64,000 bases of DNA from Geodermatophilus sp. TF02-6 (GCF_003319115.1 NZ_QOHF01000002.1:1-64000), one strand, 5' to 3'. Numbered from the stretch's first letter, positions 43,986 to 52,949 are shown. The notes: generated from the sequence alone by a model not told the origin. Made by a program: numbers and translations.

Positions 43986-45509
43986 TCAGAAGTGGGCGGC
44001 GCGCCGGTGGTCGTGTTCGTCGACCTCGTCGTGATCGGGAGGTCGGTCCCGCCGGAGGTCGACGACGGCGAGGACGAGCGCCGCCCCGGCTCCGGCCACC
44101 GCCACGGCGAGCCCGGCCGCGGCCGCGGTGGGGAAGTCGCGGTCGGTGTCGGCGAGGACGACGTAGAAGAGGCCGGGCAGGGCCGCGGTGCCGATCGCGG
44201 CGCCGAAGCGCTGCGCCGTCTGCAGCCCGCCCCCGGCCGCCCCGGCCATCCGGACCGGCACGTTGCTCAGGGTCATCGTGACGTTCGGGGAGATGACGAA
44301 GCCGCCGCCGATGCCGCCGACGAGCAGGGCCGGCGCGACGGCCCAGCCGGCCGTCCCGGCGGGGACCAGCAGCAGGACGACGGCGGTCGCACCCAGGCCG
44401 GCCATGACCGCGGCCAGCCCGAACACCGTCAGGGCCCGGCCGTACCGCTCGACCAGCCGTCCCGCCACCACCGCCGCCGTCGCCGAGCCCAGGGCGAACG
44501 GCGTCACCGCCAGGCCCGACTGCAGCGGCGAGTAGCCCAGGCCGGTCTGGAAGAACAGCGCGAACACCAGCCACACGCCGCTGAAGCCGACGAAGTACAC
44601 GGTGGCCAGCGCGGCGCCGATCGCGTAGCCGCGGGTCTCGGTGACCAGCCGGGGGTCGAAGACCGGCTCGCCACCGCGGCGGACCACCCGCCGCTCCCAG
44701 GCGACGAACCCGGCCAGCACCAGCACCCCGACCGGGAACAGCCACCACAGCCGGGTGAGCCCGCCGGACTCGGCCTGCACCAACGGGTAGAGCACGGCCA
44801 GCGCCCCGGCGCCGAGGAGCAGCACCCCGCCGACGTCGAGACCTCCGCGCCGGCCGGTGCCGCCGCGGGGCAGCAGCCGCCAGGCCAGCACGAAGGCGAC
44901 CACGCCGATCGGGACGTTGACGTAGAAGATCCACCGCCAGCCACCCGGCCCCTCGGCCAGCCGGAGGATGAGCCCGCCGACGACCGGCCCGACCGCGGTG
45001 GAGATGCCGACCGTGGCGCCGAACAACCCGAACGCCCGCCCGCGCTCCCCGCCGCGGAACAGCTGCTGGATCAGGCCGGAGTTCTGCGGCGCCAGGCAGC
45101 CCGCGGCCAGCCCCTGCGCCAGCCGGGCGGCGACCAGCCACCCCACGGTCGGTGCCGCGCCGGCCCCCGCGCTGCACAGCACGAAAGCCAGGAGCCCGAC
45201 GAGGAACATCCGGCGCCGGCCGAGGGCGTCACCGAGCCGCCCGGCGGGGACGAGCGCGAGCGCGAAGGTCAGCGCGTACCCGGAGACGACCCACTGGACC
45301 GAGGCCGGGGACGCCGCCAGGTCCTGCTGCATCGACGGCAGCGCCACCGAGACGATGCTGACGTCGAGCAGGCTCATGAAGCCGACGACCAACGTCACCG
45401 ACAGCGCCCGCCAGCGCCTCGGGTCCGGCCCGGCCGGGTCCTGCCTGCGACCGGAGCCCTCGGAGTGGCCGGTGCGGTCCAGCTGGTCCAGGTCGTGCCG
45501 GGTCGTCAC
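43986..45509 (-). CDS. MFS multidrug/metabolite exporter, DHA2 (EmrB/QacA) type
   Basis: 507 residues with about 14 membrane helices. Motif A is GRLGDALGRRRMFLVG, motif C-like GATVGISTAVGPVVGGL, and the opening helix has VGFMSLLDVSIVSVALPSMQ. DHA2 members expel drugs or toxic metabolites using the proton gradient. A hydrophilic His/Asp-rich tail (DEVDEHDHRRAAHF) ends it. GTG 45509 follows GGAGGCGCCC. No TetR/MarR regulator adjoins it. Confidence 0.93.
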   Translation of the reverse strand: MTTRHDLDQLDRTGHSEGSGRRQDPAGPDPRRWRALSVTLVVGFMSLLDVSIVSVALPSMQQDLAASPASVQWVVSGYALTFALALVPAGRLGDALGRRRMFLVGLLAFVLCSAGAGAAPTVGWLVAARLAQGLAAGCLAPQNSGLIQQLFRGGERGRAFGLFGATVGISTAVGPVVGGLILRLAEGPGGWRWIFYVNVPIGVVAFVLAWRLLPRGGTGRRGGLDVGGVLLLGAGALAVLYPLVQAESGGLTRLWWLFPVGVLVLAGFVAWERRVVRRGGEPVFDPRLVTETRGYAIGAALATVYFVGFSGVWLVFALFFQTGLGYSPLQSGLAVTPFALGSATAAVVAGRLVERYGRALTVFGLAAVMAGLGATAVVLLLVPAGTAGWAVAPALLVGGIGGGFVISPNVTMTLSNVPVRMAGAAGGGLQTAQRFGAAIGTAALPGLFYVVLADTDRDFPTAAAAGLAVAVAGAGAALVLAVVDLRRDRPPDHDEVDEHDHRRAAHF

Positions 45510-45630
45510 GGGCGCCTCCGGGAAGCCGTGGAGGCGCCCGGGTGCGCCCTCCGTGCCCTCGATTCTGCGCCGCGGACGGCGGGGCCGCCGTCCCCGCGCC
45601 GGCTTGGTGCGTCACCTCCCTCCGTGGAGT

Positions 45631-45767
45631 TGATCACGGGGTTGTTGCCAGAAGACCCGCCGGCCCTCTGCAGGGTCCCGCCGCGGCCCCGTCCGGAGGC
45701 TCGCGCCGAGCGTGCGAGGCGTGAGGGGGACGGGGTCCTTCACCGGTGGGGGGCAGGGGGTCCTTTC
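45631..45767 (-). terminator. Half palindromic element abutting a nested mosaic hairpin after the histidine kinase gene
   Basis: Read leftward from the kinase TGA: GAAAGGACCCCCTGCCCCCC, GAAGGACCCCGTCCCCCTC, a CGCTCG-type loop, GGACGGGGCC and GGGACCCTGCAGAGGGCC. This is the nested form of the AAGGACCCC element (45662-45767). At 45631-45650 a left arm TGATCACGGGGTTGTTGCC of the palindromic family remains without its partner, as if the hairpin element had cut into it. Confidence 0.6.
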
Positions 45768-47201
45768 TCAGCTCGGGGGTGACGGCTCGGTCAGCGGCAG
45801 CCGCACCTGGAAGCGGGTGTCCCCCGGCCGCGAGACCACCCGGAGGTCGCCGCCGTGCCGGGTGACCACGATCCGCCAGGAGACGTCGAGACCCAGCCCG
45901 GTGCCCTGGCCGACCGGCTTGGTGGTGAAGAACGGCTCGAACACCCGCTGCCGCAGCTCCTCGGGGATGCCGGGCCCGGTGTCGGCGACCTCCACCAGCG
46001 CACGGTCGCCGTCGCGCGCGGTGCGCAGGGTGAGCGTCCCCTCCCCCGCCATCGCGTCGAACGCGTTCACGACGAGGTTGGTCCACACCTGGTTGAGCTC
46101 GCCGGCGTAGGCCGGGACGAGGGGCAGCGACCGGTCGTAGTCCTTGACCACGCTCACCCCGGGCGGGGTCTTGGCGCTGAGCATGACGAGGGTGGCGTCC
46201 AGCCCGGCGTGCAGGTCGGTCGGCTGGTGCGGGGCCCGGTCCAGCTGCGAGTACTGCCGGGCGGCCTCGACCAGGCCGGAGATGCGGCCGGTGCTGTCGA
46301 TGACCTCGGTGACCAGCGACTCGGTCTCCACGGTGTAGGCCAGCCAGCGCAGCGCCGGCTCGAGCGCGGTGGGCTCGACGGCGTCGGCCACCCGGTCGAG
46401 GTCGTCGGGGCCGAGGCCGGCGGTCGTGAAGACCGCGGCCAGCTCCCAGGCCCCGCCGACGTCGTGCTCGTCGAGCCAGTCGCCCAGCTCGTCCTCGCGG
46501 TCGGCGCGCTCCAGGGCGGACAGCTCGCCGGCCCGCCCCGCCCGGGCGACCAGCTCCTCCTGCAGCCCGGTGAGCGCCCGCAGCACCCCTCCGTCGAGCC
46601 GGCCCTCCGAGAGCAGGGCCAGCTTGTGCCGCATGCCGGCGAACCGGTCGCGCAGCTCGGCGGCGGCGCGGGACGCGGCCGCGGCCGGGTTGTTCAGCTC
46701 GTGGGTGAGGCCGGCGGTCAGCTTGCCCAGGGCCAGCAGCCGCTCCCGCTGGCCGATCAGCTCCGCGGCGTTGCGCTGGCCGAGGAACAGCCCCTCCAGC
46801 AGGTGGACGGCCATGGGGTACCACCGGCGGAACACGGTGGCGAACTCCGCGGCGGGCAGCTGGAGGAACCGGCAGTCGGTCACCGCGCGCACCGTCGCCG
46901 GGTAGGTCTGCGGGAGCCGGTCGCCGAAGTAGAACTGCACCGCGCCGGAGTAGACGCCGCGGTGCGACGTCCGCACGGTCTCCACCTCGCTGCCGGCCGC
47001 CAGGCGGACCATGCTCAACGTCCCCTCCAGCAGGACGGAGAAGCAGCGGGCGGGCTCGCCCTCCACCGACACCGCGGAGCCGGCCGGGTAGGCGACCACG
47101 TCGCCGTGCGCGGCCACCCAGTCCAGCTGCTCGTCGTCGAGGTCGGCGAAGAGGAACAGCTCGCGCAGTTCGGCGGGCGGGAGCCGGGTCGCCGTCGTCA
47201 T
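45768..47201 (-). CDS. Sensor histidine kinase with N-terminal cyclic-nucleotide-binding-like domain
   Basis: 477 residues, no membrane helices, so cytoplasmic. Residues 15-130 are a cNMP-binding-like beta barrel (FLFADLDDEQLDWVAAHGDV, YSGAVQFYFGDRLPQTYPAT). The phosphoacceptor is His167 in AGLTHELNNPAAAASRAAAE. The ATPase domain has the N box ELNQVWTNLVVNAFDAM, G1 VADTGPGIP and G2 GQGTGLGLDVSW. Its ATG overlaps the stop of the receiver-flavoprotein gene by 4 bp, so that protein is the natural phospho-partner. The canonical cAMP-binding Glu/Arg cassette is not clear, so the ligand may not be cAMP. Confidence 0.9.
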   Translation of the reverse strand: MTTATRLPPAELRELFLFADLDDEQLDWVAAHGDVVAYPAGSAVSVEGEPARCFSVLLEGTLSMVRLAAGSEVETVRTSHRGVYSGAVQFYFGDRLPQTYPATVRAVTDCRFLQLPAAEFATVFRRWYPMAVHLLEGLFLGQRNAAELIGQRERLLALGKLTAGLTHELNNPAAAASRAAAELRDRFAGMRHKLALLSEGRLDGGVLRALTGLQEELVARAGRAGELSALERADREDELGDWLDEHDVGGAWELAAVFTTAGLGPDDLDRVADAVEPTALEPALRWLAYTVETESLVTEVIDSTGRISGLVEAARQYSQLDRAPHQPTDLHAGLDATLVMLSAKTPPGVSVVKDYDRSLPLVPAYAGELNQVWTNLVVNAFDAMAGEGTLTLRTARDGDRALVEVADTGPGIPEELRQRVFEPFFTTKPVGQGTGLGLDVSWRIVVTRHGGDLRVVSRPGDTRFQVRLPLTEPSPPS

Positions 47202-48856
47202 CTCTCCTCCAGGTACCGGTGCACGAGGGTCACGGCCATGGCGCCCTCGCCGACGGCGGAGGCCACCCGCTTGACCGACTCAGCGCGCACGTCGCCGGCG
47301 ACGAAGACGCCGGGGAGGCTGGTCTCGAGGAAGTACGGGTCGCGGTCGAGCGTCCAGCCGCGGGGCCGGCGTCCCTCGTGCAGCAGCGCGGGGCCGGTGG
47401 GGATGAAGCCGCGCTCGTCCCGGACGACGGCCCCGTCGAGCCAGTCGGTGCGCGGCGCGCCGCCGATGAAGACGAACAGGTGGCTGGCCGGCAGCGTCTC
47501 GCGCTCGCTGGTCCGCGCGTCCTCGACGGTGATCGCCTCCAGGTGCCCGTCGCCCTGCGCGCCGGCCACCGTGGTGCAGGTGCGCACGCGGATCGACGGG
47601 ATGCCGGCGATCTGCTCGATGAGGTAGGCCGACATCGACGCCTCCAGCGACGGCCCGCGCACCAGCAGGCACACCGAGCGGGCGTGCTGGGCGAAGAACA
47701 CCGCCGCCTGCCCGGCGGAGTTGGCCCCGCCGACGATGTACACGTCGCGATCGGCGCACTCGGCGGCCTCGGTCAGCGCCGAGCCGTAGTAGACGCCGCG
47801 CCCGGTCAGCTCGTCGACGCCGTCGACGCCGAGGCTGCGGTAGGAGACGCCGGTGGCGAGGACGACGGCGTGCGCGGCGATCCGGCGGCCGTCGTCGAGG
47901 TGCAGCACCCGCTTGGGCCCGTGCGCCTCGAGGGCGACCACGTCGCGGGCCAGCAGCAGCTCGGTCCCGAACCGGACCGCCTGGCGGCGGGCCCGGTCGG
48001 CCAGCTGGCCGCCGGAGACGCCGTCGGGGAAGCCCAGGTAGTTCTCGATCCGGCTGCTCTGCCCGGCCTGCCCGCCGGTGGCCTCCCGCTCGACCAGCAC
48101 CGTGCGCAGCCCCTCCGACGCGCCGTACACGGCGGCCCCCAGCCCGGCCGGTCCGCCGCCGACGACGACCAGGTCGTAGAAGGTCTCGCGCGGGTCGACG
48201 GCGAGGCCGGCGACCGCGGCCAGCTCGGCCTCGCTGGGGTGCCGGAGCACCTGCGCGTCGGCGGTGACGACCACCGGGACGTCGTCCGGCCCGGCGCCCG
48301 CGGCGGCGAGGATCCGCTGCCCCTCCGGCTCGTCGACGCTGAACCACCGGTAGGGGACGGCGTTGCGGGCCAGCAGGTCGCGGGCGCGGAAGGACGGCGC
48401 CGACCAGCGGTGGCCGACCAGCTTGACGCCGACCACCTCCGGGTCCGGGGTGTCCCGCCAGGCGTCGAGCATGCCGTCGACGACCGGGTAGAGCTTCTCC
48501 TCCGGCGGGTCCCACGGCTTGAGCAGGTAGGCGTCGACGTCGACGAGGTTGATCGCGGAGATGGCGGCGTCGGTGTCGGCGTAGGCGGTGAGCAGCGCGC
48601 GGCGGGCCCGCGGGAAGAGGTCCATGGCCTGTTCGAGGAACTCGATGCCGTCCATCTCCGGCATCCGGTGGTCGGCGAGCAGCACCGCCACCGGGTCGCC
48701 GCGCAGCTTGAGCTCGCGCAGCGCGTCCAGCGCCTCGGCGCCGGAGGCGGCCCGCAGCACGCGGAACTCCTCGCCGTAGCGGCGGCGCAGGTCGCGGGCG
48801 ACGGCGCGCGAGACGGCCGGGTCGTCGTCCACGCTGAGCATGGCGGGTTTGCCCAT
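47198..48856 (-). CDS. Receiver domain / glutaredoxin-like / thioredoxin-reductase-like fusion without CxxC
   Basis: 552 residues. Residues 1-135 form a receiver with acidic DDD at 10-12, Asp62 (LLADHRMPEMDG) and Lys113 (YLLKPW). Residues 142-220 resemble a glutaredoxin fold (KLVGHRWSAPSFRARDLLAR) without cysteines. Residues 225-550 are a flavoprotein with FAD motif VVGGGPAGLGAAVYGASEG, NAD motif IVGGANSAGQAAVFF and VFVAGDVRAESVKRVASAVG. Where thioredoxin reductases have YCATCDG this protein reads YYGSALTEA, so it cannot reduce thioredoxin in the usual way. ATG 48856. It is the apparent output protein of the downstream kinase. Confidence 0.9.
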   Translation of the reverse strand: MGKPAMLSVDDDPAVSRAVARDLRRRYGEEFRVLRAASGAEALDALRELKLRGDPVAVLLADHRMPEMDGIEFLEQAMDLFPRARRALLTAYADTDAAISAINLVDVDAYLLKPWDPPEEKLYPVVDGMLDAWRDTPDPEVVGVKLVGHRWSAPSFRARDLLARNAVPYRWFSVDEPEGQRILAAAGAGPDDVPVVVTADAQVLRHPSEAELAAVAGLAVDPRETFYDLVVVGGGPAGLGAAVYGASEGLRTVLVEREATGGQAGQSSRIENYLGFPDGVSGGQLADRARRQAVRFGTELLLARDVVALEAHGPKRVLHLDDGRRIAAHAVVLATGVSYRSLGVDGVDELTGRGVYYGSALTEAAECADRDVYIVGGANSAGQAAVFFAQHARSVCLLVRGPSLEASMSAYLIEQIAGIPSIRVRTCTTVAGAQGDGHLEAITVEDARTSERETLPASHLFVFIGGAPRTDWLDGAVVRDERGFIPTGPALLHEGRRPRGWTLDRDPYFLETSLPGVFVAGDVRAESVKRVASAVGEGAMAVTLVHRYLEER

Positions 48857-49008
48857 GGCGGCCTCCTGTCCGGCGCCTCCCGCACGTCGGGAGGGCGGGT
48901 GCGGTGGACGGTGGCGCTGCCGGGCGCGGGGACCGACGCTGCCCCGTGCCGTCCACGCTAGACCGCCGCGGCGACCCCGCGACAGCCTCGGCCGGCCCGG
49001 TCGCGGCC

Positions 49009-49368
49009 TCAGACCGGACCGGGGTACTGCTCGCGCACGGCGGTCATGTCCAGCTCCCGGACGGTGGCGATGAGCAGGTCCACCGAGTCCGCCGGCAACC
49101 AGCCCGGCTCGGCGAACACCGGCACGCCGTCCCGGAACACCATGAGCGTCGGTGAGCGCCGCACGCCGACCGCCGCCGCCAGGCCGGGCTCGGCCTCGGT
49201 GTCGACGGCGGCGAAGACCAGGTCGGAGTGCCGGTGCGCGGCGGCGTCGAACACCGCGGCGAAGGCCCGGCTCGAGCCCGACCGCGCGGTCCGGAAGTCG
49301 ACCAGCACGATGCCACCGGCGTCCACCGTGGCGGCGAAGTCGTCCTCGGTGAGGCTGACCGTCTGCAT
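49009..49368 (-). CDS. Thioredoxin-fold protein with active site SGSS instead of CGPC
   Basis: 119 residues. The thioredoxin strand-helix is clear: GGIVLVDFRTARSGSSRAFA where a thioredoxin has VDFWAEWCGPCRM. The cis-Pro segment VRRSPTLMVFRDG and AEPGWLPADSVDLLI complete the fold. Both catalytic cysteines are serine, so it is not a disulfide reductase. It lies 150 bp from the receiver-flavoprotein, itself lacking its CxxC, which suggests a redox-inactive binding role in the same system. ATG 49368, divergent from the zinc-finger gene. Confidence 0.88.
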   Translation of the reverse strand: MQTVSLTEDDFAATVDAGGIVLVDFRTARSGSSRAFAAVFDAAAHRHSDLVFAAVDTEAEPGLAAAVGVRRSPTLMVFRDGVPVFAEPGWLPADSVDLLIATVRELDMTAVREQYPGPV

Positions 49369-49464
49369 GCCGATCCAGTGTGCCCGGCCGCGGGCGGGTT
49401 CCGGTCGTGGTCCGCCGTCCCTACCGTGGACGGACACCGCCCCGACGATTGAACGGGGGACGCC

Positions 49465-49809
49465 GTGACCAGCGTCGGGATCGACCCGTCGGTGCCGCCC
49501 AGCGGCACCGGCTGCGTGGAGTGCGAGGTGAGCGGCGGGTGGTGGTTCCACCTGCGCCGCTGCGCCCAGTGCGGGCACGTGGGCTGCTGCGACTCCTCGC
49601 CGTCGCGACACGCCCGCCGGCACGCGGCCGAGGCCGGGCACCCGGTCATCCGGAGCTTCGAGCCCGGCGAGAGGTGGTTCTGGGACTTCACCCGCGAAGG
49701 CGTCGTCGACGGCCCCGAGCTCGCCCCGCCCGGGCACCACCCGAGCGACCAGCCGGCGCCCGGTCCGCGCGGCCGGGTGCCCGCCGACTGGCGGACCCGC
49801 CTGCACTGA
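49465..49809 (+). CDS. UBP-type (ZnF-UBP) zinc-finger protein
   Basis: 114 residues, one ZnF-UBP domain: CVECEVSGGWWFHLRRCAQC, GHVGCCDSSPSRHARRHAAE, AGHPVIRSF, with the Cys/His spacing that binds two or three zinc ions. In eukaryotic deubiquitinases this finger holds a free C-terminal glycine tail; the bacterial role is unknown. GTG 49465 is preceded by GGGGGACGCC. It is divergent from the SGSS thioredoxin-like gene (96 bp apart), and I recall such proteins near similar flavoprotein/kinase genes in other actinobacteria. Confidence 0.87.
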   Translation: MTSVGIDPSVPPSGTGCVECEVSGGWWFHLRRCAQCGHVGCCDSSPSRHARRHAAEAGHPVIRSFEPGERWFWDFTREGVVDGPELAPPGHHPSDQPAPGPRGRVPADWRTRLH

Positions 49810-49821
49810 TCCCCGACCGGG

Positions 49822-51261
49822 TCAGCCCGCCCAGGCGCGGCGGCGCTCGGCGTCCGGGTCGGCGACCAGCCGGGGCGCCGCGTCGAGGAGCGCGACGCAG
49901 CGCGAGCCCGGCTGGTAGGGCCGCCACCGGTCGAGGACGCCGGCGGCCGGCGTCCCGCCGCGCACCACGGACAGCACCGACCCGTGCAGCGCCGCGGTGA
50001 CCGCCAGGTCGGCCGGGTCCATGCCCGCGGCCGGGCGGGCCAGCAGCGGCCGCTCGACGAACCGCGGCGGGTGCGCCCACAGGCAGGCGTTGTCCGCGCC
50101 GTGGGTGGGGCCGAGCCGGTCGAACGGCGGCAGGGACGGCGCGTGGTCGAAGCGGCTCAGCCACACCCGCCCACCGGCCGCCGCCTGCGCCTCGGCCAGC
50201 TGCCAGGCCGGGCGCACCCACATCTCGTCGGTGAGCAGCGCCTGCAGCGGGTCCTCCCCCGGCCGCGCCGTCCGCGTGTAGACGCCGAGCAGCCGGCCGA
50301 ACTCCGCGGCCCCGACCCGCCTGTGCGCCACCGCGGCCGCGCCGTCCGCGCCGCCCTGCAGGAACAGCGCCATCTCGTCGCGGCAGGAGCCCAGCCACAG
50401 GGGAGTCGCCCGCAGATCGCCGCGGGCGACGGCGTCCACCGGCCGCTCGGGCAGGACGGCGCCGTCGACGACCGGGCCGAACAGCACGCCGCCGAGCCGC
50501 TCGCGCCGGCTCCGTCCCGCCACCTCCCGCGCCGCGGCCAGCACCGCCGCGACCGGCAGCTCGCCCAGCCGCGCCCGGTCGGTGCGGTCCACGCCCAGGC
50601 GGGCCAGCACCCGGGCCGCGACGTCCACGGCCGCGGCCGGCTCCTCGGGGAGCCCGCCGATCGAGAAGGCGACCGCCGCGCGGGCCCGCCGCCCCGCCGG
50701 CGTGGCGAGCAGCGCGCAGACCAGGCTGGCGCCGGCGGACTGGCCGGCGAGGGCGAACCGGTCGGGGTCCCCGCCGAAGCCGGCGACCTCCCGCCGCACC
50801 CAGTCGAGGGCGGCGAGCAGGTCGGTCACCGCCGGGCTGGGCTCGGGGTCGTCGGCCGTGCCCAGCTGCAGGAACCCGAGCGGGCCCAGCCGGTAGGAGA
50901 CCGCGACCACGACGGCCGGGCCGGTCGCGGCGAGCGCCGACCCGTCGTAGTCGGCGGCGGCGCCGGTCTGGAACGCGCCGCCGTGCACCCAGAACAGCAC
51001 CGGCAGCGGGGCGTCGGCCTCCGCCGGGGCGTACACGTCGAGGGTCAGGCACTCCTCGACGCCGGTCAGGTCCCCGCTCGGCAGGTGCTGCACGCCGACC
51101 GGCCCCCGCCGCGTGGCGTCGAGGGGCTCGACCCAGGACGCCACCGGCCGCGCCGGGCCGAACCGCTCGGCACGGGCGTACGGGACGCCGCGCCAGCTGC
51201 GGACGCCGTCCGCCGACCGGCCGACGACGGGGCCGGCGGTGGTCTCGACCCGCACGGACAC
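49822..51261 (-). CDS. Type-B carboxylesterase
   Basis: 479 residues. The nucleophile motif is LAGQSAGASLV, the oxyanion region FWVHGGAFQTGAAADYDGSA, and the catalytic His is in GPTHGADNACLW, as in para-nitrobenzyl esterases. GTG 51261 is used because AGGAGG stands 7 nt before it; GTG 51267 is too close to that site. No secretion signal. It is convergent with the zinc-finger gene (12 bp apart). The substrate is not evident. Confidence 0.9.
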   Translation of the reverse strand: MSVRVETTAGPVVGRSADGVRSWRGVPYARAERFGPARPVASWVEPLDATRRGPVGVQHLPSGDLTGVEECLTLDVYAPAEADAPLPVLFWVHGGAFQTGAAADYDGSALAATGPAVVVAVSYRLGPLGFLQLGTADDPEPSPAVTDLLAALDWVRREVAGFGGDPDRFALAGQSAGASLVCALLATPAGRRARAAVAFSIGGLPEEPAAAVDVAARVLARLGVDRTDRARLGELPVAAVLAAAREVAGRSRRERLGGVLFGPVVDGAVLPERPVDAVARGDLRATPLWLGSCRDEMALFLQGGADGAAAVAHRRVGAAEFGRLLGVYTRTARPGEDPLQALLTDEMWVRPAWQLAEAQAAAGGRVWLSRFDHAPSLPPFDRLGPTHGADNACLWAHPPRFVERPLLARPAAGMDPADLAVTAALHGSVLSVVRGGTPAAGVLDRWRPYQPGSRCVALLDAAPRLVADPDAERRRAWAG

Positions 51262-51314
51262 GAGCACGCCTCCTCGGGGGACGGCCGCGGGCCCCGGCCG
51301 GAGAGCCGGCGCCC

Positions 51315-51424
51315 GGCCCCGCTGCAGGGTCCCGCTGGCCCCCTGCAGGGTCCCGGCGCGAGCTTGCGAGTGGCGGGGGGCAGGGGGTCCTTCGACGAGG
51401 GGTGGGGAGCAGCGGGGTCCTTTC
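51315..51424 (-). terminator. Nested mosaic hairpin element after the MHS transporter gene
   Basis: From the TGA at 51425 leftward: GAAAGGACCCCGCTGCTCCC, GAAGGACCCCCTGCCCCCC, the ACTCGCAAGCTCGC loop, GGGACCCTGCAGGGGGCC and GGGACCCTGCAGCGGGGCC. Outer (CCCCGCTGC/GCAGCGGGG) and inner (CCCCCTGC/GCAGGGGG) stems differ in sequence but are each fully complementary. Confidence 0.6.
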
Positions 51425-52774
51425 TCAGGCGCCGACCAGCTGCCGGTCGCGCGGGGTGGCGTCCGTGCGGCCGAGCTGCTCCAGCGGCACGTGCGCGGTC
51501 TCCCGCGCGGTGAGGGCGCACAGCCCGGCGACGGCGGCGGCGCCGGCGGTCAGGAACGCGACCGGCCACCAGCCGTCGGGGCCCCCGCCGACGATCGCGG
51601 CGGCGATCACCGGCGAGAACCCGCCGAGGGCGAAGCCGATCTGGGTGCCGATGGCCATGCCGGAGTACCGGACCCGGGTGTCGAACATCTCCCCGTAGAG
51701 GGAGGGCCACACGCCGTTGGCCGCCGAGTACAGGACACCGGACAGGCCGATGCCGAACACGAAGACCAGCGCGACGTTGCCGTGCTGCAGCGCCCACAGG
51801 AAGGGGAACGCCGCCACGGCCGAGCCCAGCGCCCCGAAGGCGAACACCGGACGGCGGCCGATCCGGTCGGACAGCATCGCCCACAGCGGCAGCACGCCGA
51901 GCGCGACCACGTTGGACAGGATCACCATCCACAGCAGGGTCGAACGCTCCAGCCCCACCACGTTGGTGCCGTGGGCGAGCGACCAGGTGCCGATGATCGT
52001 GCTGACCACCGAGACCAGGGCGCACAGGACCACCCGCAGCACCGCGGCCCAGTGGTCGCGGAACAGGACGGCGACGGGGAGCTTGGCGACGGTGTGCTCG
52101 TCCTCGACCCGCTCGAACTCCGGCGTCTCGGGCAGGGAGCGGCGCACCCAGTAGCCGACGGCGACGACCAGCGCGGACAGGAAGAACGGGATCCGCCAGC
52201 CCCAGGACAGCAACTGGTCCTCGGGCAGCAGGGCGACCAGGAGGAAGACCACGTTGGCCAGGATCAGGCCCGCCTGCGTGCCCTCGAGGGTGAAGCTGGT
52301 GAAGAACCCCCGCCGGCCTTCGGGGGCGTGCTCCAGCGTCATCGAGTTGGCGCCGCTCTGCTCGCCGGCGGCCGAGAGCCCCTGCAGGATGCGCAGCAGG
52401 ACCAGCAGCACCGGGGCGGCCACCCCGATCGCGCCGTAGGACGGCAGCGCGCCGATGAGGAACGTCGAGGCCCCCATCATCAGCAAGGTGAGCACGAGCA
52501 TGCGCTTGCGGCCGACCTTGTCGCCGAAGTGGCCGATGACGACCGCGCCCAGGGGCCGGGCGACGTAGGCGACGCCGAAGGTGGCCAGGGACAGCAGCGT
52601 GCCCGTGGACGGGTCGCTCTCCGGGAAGAACACCTCCGGGAAGACCAGCCCGGCGGCCGCTCCGTAGATGAAGAAGTCGTAGTACTCGAGCATGCTGCCG
52701 ACGAAGCTGGCGACGGCGGCCTTGCGCGGTGTGTGCACGTGCGTGGTCCCGCCCGAGGCGGTGGTCGTGCTCAT
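51425..52774 (-). CDS. MFS transporter of the metabolite:H+ symporter (ShiA/MHS) type
   Basis: 449 residues, 12 membrane helices. It has the MHS-family signature GSMLEYYDFFIYGAAAGLVF, motif A GHFGDKVGRKRMLVLTLL and RILQGLSAAGEQSGA. MHS members import organic acids such as shikimate, proline/betaine or dicarboxylates. The neighbours (shikimate dehydrogenase and dehydroshikimate dehydratase) favour quinate/shikimate. ATG 52774 follows GCAGGAGACCGAC. A TetR-type palindrome lies 150 bp upstream. Confidence 0.88.
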   Translation of the reverse strand: MSTTTASGGTTHVHTPRKAAVASFVGSMLEYYDFFIYGAAAGLVFPEVFFPESDPSTGTLLSLATFGVAYVARPLGAVVIGHFGDKVGRKRMLVLTLLMMGASTFLIGALPSYGAIGVAAPVLLVLLRILQGLSAAGEQSGANSMTLEHAPEGRRGFFTSFTLEGTQAGLILANVVFLLVALLPEDQLLSWGWRIPFFLSALVVAVGYWVRRSLPETPEFERVEDEHTVAKLPVAVLFRDHWAAVLRVVLCALVSVVSTIIGTWSLAHGTNVVGLERSTLLWMVILSNVVALGVLPLWAMLSDRIGRRPVFAFGALGSAVAAFPFLWALQHGNVALVFVFGIGLSGVLYSAANGVWPSLYGEMFDTRVRYSGMAIGTQIGFALGGFSPVIAAAIVGGGPDGWWPVAFLTAGAAAVAGLCALTARETAHVPLEQLGRTDATPRDRQLVGA

Positions 52775-52924
52775 GTCGGTCTCCTGCGGGGCGCGGCGGC
52801 AGCGATCTCGTCGTGCCGGAGGGCGGTGAGGGCCCTTCTTCGGGACGGCGGTGCAGTGGACAGCGGCCGGGATCCCCGGCCCCCGTACCGCCCTGCCCTC
52901 GGTGGAGGGCGCGAGCGGCTATGT

Positions 52925-52949
52925 ACCGTTTGGTTACGTACCAAATGGT
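52925..52949. promoter_or_regulatory. TetR-type operator ACCGTTTGGT-N5-ACCAAATGGT
   Basis: Arms at 52925-52934 and 52940-52949 are inverted complements with one mismatch around TACGT. It lies upstream of the MHS transporter start. The segment ATGTACCGTTTGGT here matches ATGTACCAGTTGGT on the minus strand at 53787-53800 before the shikimate dehydrogenase gene, so one regulator probably controls both. Between 52775 and 53002 no gene is seen. Confidence 0.7.

Noticed and set aside
47198..48856. Annotation as a working thioredoxin reductase fused to a receiver
   Set aside because: The CxxC expected between the two NAD-domain halves is absent (YYGSALTEA), so disulfide reductase activity is not supported.
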